A stretch of 64,000 nucleotides of DNA from Lacrimispora xylanisolvens. Lineage in GTDB: Bacteria; Bacillota; Clostridia; Lachnospirales; Lachnospiraceae. The position numbers and the translations under genes are program-made. The notes below the pieces were generated by a model. The model was given only the letters and a program-made list of their open reading frames with translations. It did not search any database and was not told the DNA's origin. This document shows, piece after piece, positions 1-9,143 of the stretch; positions within the stretch are counted from its first letter, which is position 1, and every line of letters starts with the position of its first letter. The stretch spans positions 2,345,001-2,409,000 of the forward strand of contig CP070896.1 in the NCBI GenBank assembly GCA_017084465.1, given 5' to 3'.

Positions 1-1388
1 TCTACAAACTCACTGCCCTGAGCAGTCCTTACTGCTGATTTAATCTCATCTGGCAGTGGTTTCTTCTTTCCATTATCACCAAACGCCACATTGCTGCTTA
101 CTGTCCCGCGAAACATTACTGCTTTCTGGGGCACATAACCAATCTTATTATGAAGAGCCTCCTGTGCATAATCCTTTACATTCACGCCATCAACCAGAAT
201 CTCGCCTTCTGTTGCGTCATAAAACCTGGGAATCAGACTGATCAGCGTACTTTTACCGCTTCCGGTAGAGCCGATAAATGCCACTGTCTCACCCTTACCT
301 GCCTGAAAACTAATGTTCTCCAGAACATAGTCGGCAGCTCCCGGATATTGAAAGCTGACATTTTTAAATTCAATGGTTCCCTGGACCCCCATTTCCCCAT
401 CTTTTTTATCTCCGTCCATAATAACTGGCTTTGTTTCAAGAACCTCATTAATACGGTTTGCAGAGACGGTTGCTCTTGGAAGAAGGATAAAAATCATTAC
501 CAGCATCATAAAAGACATGATTACCTGAACTGCATAAGATGAAAACACCACCATGTTGGAGAATATCGTCAGCCGGTCCATGGCCTGGGCAGCGTTAATT
601 AGATTTGCTCCAATCCAGTAAATTGCCAGAGACAACCCGCTCATTAATGTAGTCATCATGGGCATCATAATTGCCATGCCCCGGTTGGTGTATAACTGGG
701 TGGCAGTCAGTTCCTGATTGGCCTGTTCAAACTTCTCTTCCTGATAATGCTCTGCATTATAAGCTCTCACTACCCGTAAACCGGTTAAATTCTCTCTTGT
801 AACCCGGTTTAAATTGTCCGTCAGTGACTGCATTTTTTTAAATTTGGGCATAATGAATATCATAATTGTTCCAATTACCACAACCATAATTCCGACTGTA
901 ACACCTGTTGCCACAGTCCACTCATAACCTTTTCCTGCTATTTTTGTAATCGCCCAAACCACCATGATGGGAGCCTTAATAAGCATCTGAAGCCCCATGG
1001 TAATAAGCATCTGCACCTGGGTGATATCATTGGTGGATCGGGTAATTAAACTGTCAGTAGAAAAGCGGTTAATCTCTTCCATGGAGAAAGAATCTACTTT
1101 TGAGAACAAAAGACTTCTGAGTCTCTGGGAAAAAGAAGCCGCAATTCTGGCTGCAAAGAAACCGACTGCTACTGCAGAAATCAGACTGCCTAAAGCACAA
1201 ACTAACATTTTTGCTCCAGCCGCCCATATGTCTGCCATCTCACTTCCTGGAACCTGTGTCAGCCTGGTAATTTCTGACATATAGTCTGGAAGCTTTAAAT
1301 CCAGCCAGACCTGAGCAACAATAAATAACAGACTGGCAAAGACCTGCAGCCATTCTGACTTTTTCAATCGTTTCAGTAATTTTATCAT
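1..1388 (-). CDS. ABC exporter, fused permease/ATPase, 3' end outside window
   Basis: Open from ATG at 1388 to the left edge (462 codons seen) with no frameshift found. The N-terminal half is a six-helix exporter membrane domain. The ATPase half shows Walker A GSTGSGKST near residue 373 and a Q-loop region (GYVPQKAVMF). The signature motif, Walker B and C-terminus lie outside the window. This is the usual MarR-linked multidrug/peptide exporter half-transporter; a partner half would be expected further left. It starts 88 bp after the marR gene on the same strand, with a palindrome in between, so it is probably repressed by that MarR protein. Substrate unknown. An in-membrane exporter role is secure from the family; drug export is inference from the MarR context. 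Confidence 0.9.
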   Translation of the reverse strand, partial: MIKLLKRLKKSEWLQVFASLLFIVAQVWLDLKLPDYMSEITRLTQVPGSEMADIWAAGAKMLVCALGSLISAVAVGFFAARIAASFSQRLRSLLFSKVDSFSMEEINRFSTDSLITRSTNDITQVQMLITMGLQMLIKAPIMVVWAITKIAGKGYEWTVATGVTVGIMVVVIGTIMIFIMPKFKKMQSLTDNLNRVTRENLTGLRVVRAYNAEHYQEEKFEQANQELTATQLYTNRGMAIMMPMMTTLMSGLSLAIYWIGANLINAAQAMDRLTIFSNMVVFSSYAVQVIMSFMMLVMIFILLPRATVSANRINEVLETKPVIMDGDKKDGEMGVQGTIEFKNVSFQYPGAADYVLENISFQAGKGETVAFIGSTGSGKSTLISLIPRFYDATEGEILVDGVNVKDYAQEALHNKIGYVPQKAVMFRGTVSSNVAFGDNGKKKPLPDEIKSAVRTAQGSEFV

Positions 1389-1421
1389 GTATGATCCTCC
1401 TCTTTACTAACTTCGTTATAT

Positions 1422-1436
1422 ACTAATAGTATTAGT
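1422..1436. promoter_or_regulatory. Palindrome between marR and ABC exporter (possible MarR operator)
   Basis: ACTAAT-AGT-ATTAGT is a perfect 6-bp inverted repeat with a 3-bp centre, 33 bp upstream of the exporter start. Its TTAACTA/TAGTTAA half resembles the inverted repeat over the marR promoter. Operator function is inferred. Confidence 0.45.
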
Positions 1437-1476
1437 TAATTCTGGTAAAATATGCAGCCGATTAATCGGCCGCACA

Positions 1477-1905
1477 TTAATTAAACTCCTGGGGATTTCT
1501 TTCTGCAAGCTTCTTCATTATCCGGATCAACTCCGTGGCATCCGCTTCTCCCAGATACTCAAGCATGCTTCTTGTAATATTTAAAATCATATTAGAATGT
1601 TCTTTTGCCTGTTCTCTTCCTGCTTCTGTTAAATCTACAAGAATTCTTCTGCGATCCTCTGTGTCAATTCTCCGGGTAATCAGGCCTTTTGCCTCCAGAC
1701 TATTCAGCGCTGCAGCGATTCTGGCAGAGGTGATACCCATTTCATTGCTGATTTCACTTGGAATAATACCGCCCTTACGCTTTGAGATATAAAAGAGCAT
1801 AAAATTTTCGCCATGCATGGAATCATGAATCTTCTTCTGCCCATTCATATGACGCATCTGGTGCATGATCTGCATATATTCACGGGCCAGGCTTGTATAA
1901 TCCAT
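1477..1905 (-). CDS. MarR family transcriptional regulator
   Basis: 142 aa, typical MarR length. The winged-helix region runs over residues 45-105 (recognition helix around ITSARIAAALNSLEAKGLI, wing around DTEDRRRILVDLTEAG). It is the first gene of an operon with the ABC exporter. Its promoter (TTGACA/TATAGT) overlaps an inverted repeat, suggesting autorepression and ligand-induced export, the usual arrangement for this family. Ligand unknown. Confidence 0.93.
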   Translation of the reverse strand: MDYTSLAREYMQIMHQMRHMNGQKKIHDSMHGENFMLFYISKRKGGIIPSEISNEMGITSARIAAALNSLEAKGLITRRIDTEDRRRILVDLTEAGREQAKEHSNMILNITRSMLEYLGEADATELIRIMKKLAERNPQEFN

Positions 1906-1932
1906 TTTGTCACCTTCTTGTTTTATTTTAAT

Positions 1933-1976
1933 TAGCTAACACAGTTAACTATATACACTATTAATTATTTTGTCAA
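1933..1976 (-). promoter_or_regulatory. marR promoter with overlapping inverted repeat
   Basis: Minus strand: TTGACA (1976-1971), 17-bp spacer, TATAGT (1953-1948). The near-perfect inverted repeat TAGCTAAC-ACA-GTTAACTA (1933-1951) covers the -10 element and start point, a standard position for MarR repression. Confidence 0.7.
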
Positions 1977-1995
1977 TAGTTGTTTTTGAATTTTA

Positions 1996-2967
1996 TTATT
2001 TTTTATTCAGGATATAACTGGTAACTGCTTTAATATCTTTATTGTTACCGGTTTCATTGATTTCCTGACTGAGCTCATAATTTGTTATAAAGGTACCATC
2101 CTTTTGCTGAAAGCATACTTCAGCAATTAACTGCCCGCTGCCCCCGTCATATTGATCGGAAACGATTGTAATAATGTCCTTTAACCCATCATTATTTAAA
2201 TCTTTAAATGAAACTGCTTCAACATCAACACTGTAAGGAAAGCCGTTGGTAAATTCGTAGAAAATATCCCCTTCTTCATTGGTCAGATAAAAAACTACCG
2301 GCACATGATCACCCTGAGTCAGCTTTCCAGATACAAATTTAACTTTTCCCCATGAATTCAGATCGACCATAAAGGATTGATTCTCAATCGGTTCAAAACC
2401 TTCTATGTTTTTCAGGTTGTGAGGAGCAAAGTCAAACTTACCTTCAGGAATGGTCATTACCGTATCTTCCGATCTCTTGGTAATTGCAATTTCTGCAGTC
2501 ATTTCACTGGGAGATTTAAATGTGAGTTTCAATGTACCCTCATTTCCTCTTGTATCATTTACAAGCACGCACTCTGCTGTATCTCCATCTACAATTCCTT
2601 CAAATTGAGAATTGTCTATATTGTAAGAAGGACTGCCGCTCACCGCTGTAATCTCTCCCTTTAGTTTACCGTTGTAAATACCGTTAATCACAAAGGTGAT
2701 ACCTCCGTTTTCAGGGAAATTGCTGTCTGTATTTCTGATCCAGTTCTTTTTAAAATATTCCATATAATCTGTTTCTTTTTCTTTCTCTGCCATGGTAGTT
2801 TCAGAAGGCTTACTCTCCTGAGATGATTGTATGGATATGGTAATATCCTGAGTCTCTTTCACAGAAGAGCTTTCTGTTTCCTGTAAGCGGTCCGACGAAG
2901 CCGCTTTCCCGCAGCCTGCTGCCAGGCAGGATACTGTAATTATCGTGAGTAATAATTTTTTATTCAT
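1996..2967 (-). CDS. Lipoprotein with calcium-loop (VCBS/FG-GAP-like) C-terminal motif
   Basis: 323 aa. Signal peptide with lipobox LAAGC, so Cys19 should be lipidated after signal peptidase II cleavage. A Ser/Glu-rich linker follows, then a beta-rich domain. Residues around 240-255 contain DLNNDGLKDIITIV, the Asp-rich loop of FG-GAP/VCBS repeats. Two other extracytoplasmic proteins in this window (21607-22317 and 49247-50326) carry the same loop. It follows the ABC exporter pair by about 20 bp on the same strand and could be co-transcribed. No enzymatic motif seen; function unknown. Confidence 0.8.
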   Translation of the reverse strand: MNKKLLLTIITVSCLAAGCGKAASSDRLQETESSSVKETQDITISIQSSQESKPSETTMAEKEKETDYMEYFKKNWIRNTDSNFPENGGITFVINGIYNGKLKGEITAVSGSPSYNIDNSQFEGIVDGDTAECVLVNDTRGNEGTLKLTFKSPSEMTAEIAITKRSEDTVMTIPEGKFDFAPHNLKNIEGFEPIENQSFMVDLNSWGKVKFVSGKLTQGDHVPVVFYLTNEEGDIFYEFTNGFPYSVDVEAVSFKDLNNDGLKDIITIVSDQYDGGSGQLIAEVCFQQKDGTFITNYELSQEINETGNNKDIKAVTSYILNKK

Positions 2968-2990
2968 AATACCTCCATTTAATTAAGGCT

Positions 2991-4645
2991 TCATCTTACT
3001 GATGAAATTTCAATTTTTCTATTGCATAATCTTACACCGGATTCCCGATGTGAGATAATGAGGGCTGTTTTATTCTGTATCAGTTGTTCTGCCGCCTGTA
3101 ATACCAGCCGTTCTGACTCATAATCCAATCCAGATGTCGCTTCATCAAACAGAATAATGGGAGCATCTTTTAAAAATGCCCTGGCAATTGCGATCCGCTG
3201 CCGTTGTCCAAAGGACAATTTACTACCTTTGTCTCCCACAAAATAATCGTAACCACCCGGCAATTCCATAATGAAATCATGGGCACAGGCTTCCTTCGCC
3301 GCCTCAACAATCTGTTCAAAGGACGCTTGTGGGTTGCCGTAACGTATGTTTTTTTCAATGGTGCCATAAAACAGAAATGGCCGTTGCGGAATATATGCAA
3401 TCATCTGGCGGAGTGCATTGGGCCCGTATTCCTCCAGACTCTTTCCATTTATTGCTATATAACCTTTATCCGCATTATAAAATCCCAACAATAATTTAAA
3501 AAATGGTTGATTTGCCGCAGCCCGACCTGCCGGTTATGACTGCCACCTCATTTTGATAAATCTGCATATTAAAATGTTTCAGCACTTCTCTGTTGTTTTT
3601 ATAGCTAAAATCCACATTTCTAAACTCAATAAAGCTCTGGTTTTGATTCTCCTCCAGCCGGTCTGGTACATGGATTACCTCTTCCTCCATATTTAAAAAG
3701 GATTGAATGCGTTCCAGGCTTGCAATATTATCAAAAAGTTCTGGTAATCTCTTTCCTGCTGATAAGGCAGCCCAGATGATACTGGCTTCCAGATTCATAA
3801 GTGCTACCAGTGTACCATAGGTTGTCTTCCCCGATTGTACCATAACAGATCCCGCAACGAGAAATACAATGCTGCATAATACAGTAAAACCACTGTTCAT
3901 AGCCTCTAAAAATGCACCAATCTTCTCCCTGTCCAGGGCTTTTCCTGCATAATGTTCATTTGTAGTACGAAATTTTCCGGACAACACCTCATTTAACTGA
4001 TATTCCTTAATGGTTAATATTCCGGATAAAATATCGGATGAACGCTCTGACAGCTGTGCACTTGCACCAGCGGTTAAACGGCCCGCTATTTTTACCCGTT
4101 CTGAGAAAGCAGCATTTGCCAAAACACAAAGGAGTGAAATAAAAAAGCAATAACAGTGTCAAAGTATGATCCAGCAGAAACATGGGAATTACACTGGTAA
4201 TCAATGCAATTATGGGATTAAATGCTTCCTTGTATTTAGACCGGTAAAGTTCTTCTGCCTTATTTATATCATAGATCATCTGTGAAAGAAACTCTCCGCT
4301 GTGGCTGTTTTCAAAATAGGAAACTGGCAGCCTCGCTTTCTTTTCCATCACACTTCTTCTTAGCCCAGCCTGGAAACGTAGAACACAGCATCTGTATATG
4401 TATTGGGACAGGATTGAAATTACAAAGGACATAAAAAACAGTGCAGCATAAAGGAACAGTTTCCCCATCATATGTTCATAGTTCCCACTGACAGAAGCAT
4501 CAATGAGGACCTGTGGGATCAGAGAAATCGCAATGGCCATTCCCGAATATCCAAATCCCAGGGAAAGAAGAAAGACAAGATACAGTCTCTTTTCATTCCC
4601 CAGATAGTCCAGTGCCTCTTTTATCTGAGACAGGTAATGTTTCAT
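2991..4645 (-). CDS. ABC exporter half-transporter (second of pair), frameshifted in two homopolymers
   Basis: About 550 codons. It reads as one fused permease-ATPase protein in three frame segments: 4645 to about 4140, 4122-3496, and 3491-2991. The breaks lie in an A6 run (4140-4146) and in the T6 run after Walker A (GRSGCGKST, about 3500-3505). Deleting one base there gives a continuous reading STIFKLLLGFY. Signature LSFGQRQRIAIARA, Walker B IILFDEATS and the switch His (IISHRES) are all present, so the ATPase looks competent. The start ATG overlaps the stop of the upstream half (ATGA), indicating translational coupling and probably a heterodimer. Substrate unknown; sequencing error is more likely than decay. 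Confidence 0.85.
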
Positions 4646-6375
4646 ACCAAATCCCTCCCCATACCATTCTGGCTATGAAATAATTGATAATAAAGTCCTT
4701 TTTTTCCAAGCAGTTCCTGGTGACTCCCCTGCTCTTTCAAATACCCGTGGTCCATCAAATAAATCCTGTCATAGTCCAGGACTGTATTCAGCTTATGAGC
4801 AACGGAAATAACGGTTTTGGACTTTAATGTCCTGTCAATCAATTTCATGATCTCCTTCTCTGATTTTGGATCAAGAGCCGAAGTCGGTTCATCAAATATA
4901 ATCACTTCACTGTTTCTAAGAAGAGCCCTTGCAATGGCAAATCTCTGCCTCTGCCCTCCCGACAGATTGACTCCATTTTCCTCCAGTATGGTGTTATACC
5001 CCTCAGGCAGGCTTTCAATAAAAGAAGCAAGCCCGACGTCTCCTACCGCTTTTTCTATCTCTGCTCTGGTTGCACTGCGGTTTCCGTACAATAAGTTTTG
5101 TTCAATGGTATCCGGAAATAAAAAAGTCTCCTGAGAAACGATGGAAAAGCATCCCCGCACCAGTTTTATGTCCAGATCTGAAACAGGTGTTCCATAGAGG
5201 AAGTAATTCCCCTTCTGAGGTTCAAACAGACCCAGTATCAGATTCATTAAAGTTGTCTTTCCACTTCCAGACCCTCCTACAAATGCAATACGCTCTCCTT
5301 TTTTCAATTCAAAGGCAAGATTATTTAAAATAGGATTTTAAACCATCATAAGAAAAAAACAGATATCCTGAAATTGTATCACCTGGTCGGAAAAAAAGGA
5401 AGGCTGGTAATATTGCCCCCACTGCTTTCTTCCGGTGCCTCTAACAGTCTGCGCAACCGGTCTGCGCTGACTCCCGCTTTATTCAGTTCCACTAATACTG
5501 ACGTAAAATTGCTGATGGGCGATGAAATGAACCCCAGCAGCACAAGAAATGAAATAAAATTTTCCGCTGTTAATGCTCCTTTTATCACCATACCAGCTGC
5601 AAATATACTGCAAAACAAAACAGGCAGGCAGCGAATCATAGAGCTGAAAGCATTTGTCATAGCCTCTTTTTTTTTTTGCCGTTTTAAATCAGCCTGATAA
5701 ACTTTCCAGATATTGGTGTCGATTTCAGATAAATTTATCTCCTGTAAATTATAGCTTTTCTCTGTCTCATAGCATTCAAACAGTTCCTGGGTTTTAGCAG
5801 TAAGTGCATCCTGTTGTTTCTTCTTTTCTCTGGTAAAACCAGCAATGCTGTTCAAAAAAATTATGATACAGTATGGTGGTAAATGGAATCCAGATCATGG
5901 ATATTAAAGTAAGCTTCCAGTCTGTGGCTAATAAATAAACCAGAATCACCAAAACGCTGATTCCATTTAAAAAAACAGAAAACAAAAGCTGTTCAAAGTA
6001 TCTGCTGACATCGGAGATATCTTCATTCAGTTTATTTAAAAAAGTGCCCTTCTGCTGTCCCATAAGATAATCATAACGTATATTCATGATCTTTTCTATT
6101 ACATCCTGCCTCAAACCACTGGTCATCTGGATACTTAATCTTCCAGTAACCAATTTGGAGCTGTAAATTACCACAATCCAAATGAGAGTCAGACAAAGTA
6201 TCTGAGCAATCTTTCCAGCCAGGAAACTACTTTCTCCAGCCAGAGTGCCCTTAATCACATCTTTTAAAAATTGTGAACACACCACTGTCATTAAAGAATT
6301 AAGTAAGGATAGTAGTAGTGCCAAAGCTATGTCTTTCTTATATTTACTATAATAATGAAAAACGAAACGTAACAT
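4642..6375 (-). CDS. ABC exporter half-transporter (first of pair), frameshifted in homopolymers
   Basis: About 577 codons in at least three frame segments (6375-5794, 5855-5379, 5307-4642). Breaks coincide with homopolymers near 5846, 5388 (A7) and 5331 (AAAA). The N-terminal part has the exporter membrane helices. The ATPase has Walker A GGSGSGKTT, signature LSGGQRQRFAIARA, Walker B VIIFDEPTSALD and H-switch SVAHKLN. It starts 31 bp after the PucR-type regulator stop and is coupled to the second half-transporter. A heterodimeric lipid, drug or peptide exporter is plausible; the sequence alone does not decide. Confidence 0.85.
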
Positions 6376-6406
6376 ATTCCCCCCGGTATTCAGCCTGCCT
6401 CTTCTA

Positions 6407-7679
6407 TTATTTCAATAAATTTGATTTTCCTGTTTCAGTCAGATAATCAAATACGATAAATGACAGATGCAGACGAAAAATAGTTTTATCAGAAAAACTA
6501 AGATCCGTAAGTTCAATGATCTTGTTAATCCGGTACTTTAATGTATTATAATGAATATGCAACGCCGACGAAGTCAGAGATAAATCCTGATTGTTTTTTA
6601 AATACTCCTTTAACGTGGGGCACAATTCACTGCTGTATTCCATGTCATGCTCTTTTAAAAACTTGATTGCAGGATGGATTAAAACCACCGGATCACTATG
6701 CTCTGAAAACAGGCTGACCATATGATGAATGCAGAACTCATCATAAAAGGCTACCCGCTCTTTATGATTTGTTTCCGTACTGAGTTCCAGTGCAGTGAGT
6801 GCCTGGTGATAAAACGATTCGAACTTATAAATCTCCTTAAACGAATTGCTTATGCCCGCTTTAATATTAAAATCAGCGCATAATTTTTCCAGATTAATCA
6901 GTTCATTTTCAGAAAACGGTACCTTGGTTTTGCAATCATAAAGAATAATCAGATTCCCTTTAAATGTAATGACCGTTTCCCGATTCAAAAAATTCTTCAT
7001 CTTTTTCTTTATAAAATAAATCCTATCGGTAATTAGTCCACGGGTACCCAGTACAATTACAGACAGATTTTCATAAAGCTTTAAACCGAAGCGGTTTACT
7101 CTCTCCTCAATGGCATATTTGTCATACAAACGCTGGGTAAGCATAGAGGTCAGGAGTGTATCGATCAGTGAATCTTCCTGGTCTGATGTTCCCATGGAGG
7201 AATTCATACAGATTGCAAGAAATTTGCAGAGAGTATTCAGCTTATTTACATCTTCATCCGTTATAGGCTTGTTGTATTCCAGAAGCTTCAGATAAGCAAT
7301 GGGAATTCCGTTTCTATTAACCTTTCCAACCAGCTGCCTGTGGTGAAGGAGTCCTTCCTGCCATATGAATCTGGAGTCACCGGTCGACCACTCTTCACCG
7401 GGGTCATACTGGGAATTATCACCGCTTAAGATATACTTCACGTATTCCTCCGTCACATAGCCTTTGGAAAGAGTCCAGTCCCAAAGCGGTTCATCCGTGA
7501 TCAGACCACCTCCGGTCTGTGCAACAAAGCAAAGGGCAACATCAACCAGCAACACAGGATTGCCCAGTTCCTGATATCCGATATCCAGCAACAGCTGTAT
7601 GTTATGACTGCTGTTGGAGGCATCAAGTAGTTTGTCAATAAAATCATCAGTATTTTCCAGTTTCAGAATCAGTCATCAT
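6407..7679 (-). CDS. PucR/CdaR-type transcriptional regulator, start region frameshifted
   Basis: An intact 394-codon frame runs from 7591. Extending through one homopolymer (AAAA near 7657) adds about 30 residues and reaches tandem ATG codons at 7679/7676, downstream of AGGAGA/AAAGG, so the start is approximate. The C-terminus has the PucR helix-turn-helix: LTSSALHIHYNTLKYRINKI. The N-terminal half looks like a sensor domain. PucR proteins commonly activate divergent or adjacent catabolic genes. This gene is divergent from the Fe-alcohol dehydrogenase / flavin ene-reductase / MFS operon and is followed by an ABC exporter pair. The ligand is probably the substrate of that operon (inference). 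Confidence 0.8.
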
Positions 7680-7784
7680 AAATCGTCATCGCCTTTCTTT
7701 TTCTCCTGGTAAACAAATGTGATGCATTCATAAATTTTACCATACTTTCCGTACAAACGGTTGTAAAATATCAACAAATCGCAC

Positions 7785-7819
7785 AGACGGCGTTTGTCAT
7801 TCTTAAACAAACGCCGTCT
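7785..7819. promoter_or_regulatory. 12-bp perfect inverted repeat between divergent operons
   Basis: AGACGGCGTTTG (7785-7796) and its exact reverse complement (7808-7819) are separated by 11 bp. It lies upstream of both divergent transcripts, so it is not in a terminator position for either. It is an attractive binding site for the adjacent PucR-type regulator. Confidence 0.5.
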
Positions 7820-7856
7820 ATCTTATTACAACAATACTTTGTTAAAATTTTCATAA

Positions 7857-7885
7857 TCTGTGCCATTGTAGGCACTCATTATAAT
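7857..7885 (+). promoter_or_regulatory. Activator-type promoter of the ene-reductase operon
   Basis: A perfect TATAAT (7880-7885) has no recognisable -35 box. Where the -35 should be lies the inverted repeat GTGCC-N6-GGCAC (7860-7875). This fits an activator-dependent promoter, about 78 bp upstream of the first gene. Confidence 0.4.
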
Positions 7886-7962
7886 TGCTACACTGATTGC
7901 AGAGAGATTGTTATTATAGTAACAAACATTTTCTACTACTATCTTAATAAGGAGATGCCACA

Positions 7963-9122
7963 ATGTCAAGATATTCACAATTATGCCCGGTTTATTTCGG
8001 ACCAGGGGAAATAAACAACACAGGTGCCATAGCAAAAGAATTAGGAATGACCAATGTACTCCTGGTAACTGAAAAAAAGCAATTGCAGAGACAGGAATTC
8101 CTGGGAGAGTCATGGACAGCCTTTTGCAGAGCGGAATTAAAGTAAGCATTTATGACGGAGTAAAAATGGATGCCCCGGATACTACCGTTATGGAAGGCGC
8201 CCAGCTTGCAGAGAGCATTGGTGCAGACGCAGTTATCGGATGTGGCGGCGGCTCCAGTCTTGATACGGCCAAAGGCATTGCCTTATATGTTACCAATAAG
8301 AAAAACGTTACTATTAAAAAAATGATCCATTTTGATCCAACGAATCCACTTATATTAGCACCTGCCCTGAAAACAATTATGATACCGACTACCTCAGGAA
8401 CCGGTTCAGAATCCACTTTTGTAGCTGTTATTACTGATACAGAAACACATCAGAAATGCGGCTGTATCGTGTGGGCAAACGCTGCTATTGTAGATCCCGA
8501 CTTGACACTGGGACTGGGTAAAACAATTACTGCCTACACTGGCATGGATGCATTTTCCCACTGTAACGAATGTCTCTGTAACGTAATGCCAAATCCCCAT
8601 TCCGACACATTAGCACTGAGCAGCATGGAGCGAATCTACAAATGGCTTCCTGTGGCTGTAGACGACCCGAACTGCAAAGAGGCTCGTTATAATCTGGCCA
8701 TTGCCAGCAACTTTGCAGGTATCGCATTCCAGGATTCCCAGGTAAATGTGGGACATGCCATGGCACACGCACTGGGAGCCAGATTACATATTCCTCATGG
8801 TATCGGCTGCGCTCTTGTAACTCCGTCTGTAATCGAACTGGTAGCTGCGGCAAGGCCTGAAATTTATGGAAAAGTAGCGAAAATATTTGAATTGGAGATT
8901 TCTTCTGTTGAAGAACTTCCCACAAAGCTTGCAGATGCAGTACGCTCTTTCAACCGCAGAATCGGAATTCCTTCCATGAAGGACCTTGGTTTTACCAGAG
9001 AGCAGGTTCTGTCAACTGTCACATACGCACTTGGCGAAATGATGCGCATGGGATGTATAGTTCCACAGGATGAAGCTGTCCTCGCAGATATGATGGCAAA
9101 GGTTTATGACAATTATCAGTAA
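7963..9122 (+). CDS. Iron-containing alcohol dehydrogenase, one homopolymer frameshift
   Basis: About 386 codons. The RBS AAGGAGATGCCACA precedes ATG 7963. The frame breaks at A7 near 8075; one added A gives continuous VTEKKAIAETGIPGRVMDSL. Group III metal-dependent ADH hallmarks: NAD-binding GCGGGSSLDTAKGIAL (about residues 87-102), and metal ligands in the family pattern, an Asp/His pair around GMDAFSHCNE and two His in GHAMAHALGARLHIPHG. It should reduce an aldehyde/ketone or oxidise an alcohol with NAD(P). First gene of an operon with a flavin ene-reductase and an MFS transporter, so the substrate may be an unsaturated alcohol/aldehyde or a cyclic ketone/alcohol. Confidence 0.9.
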
Positions 9123-9143
9123 AACAAAAAGAAAGGATTTACT

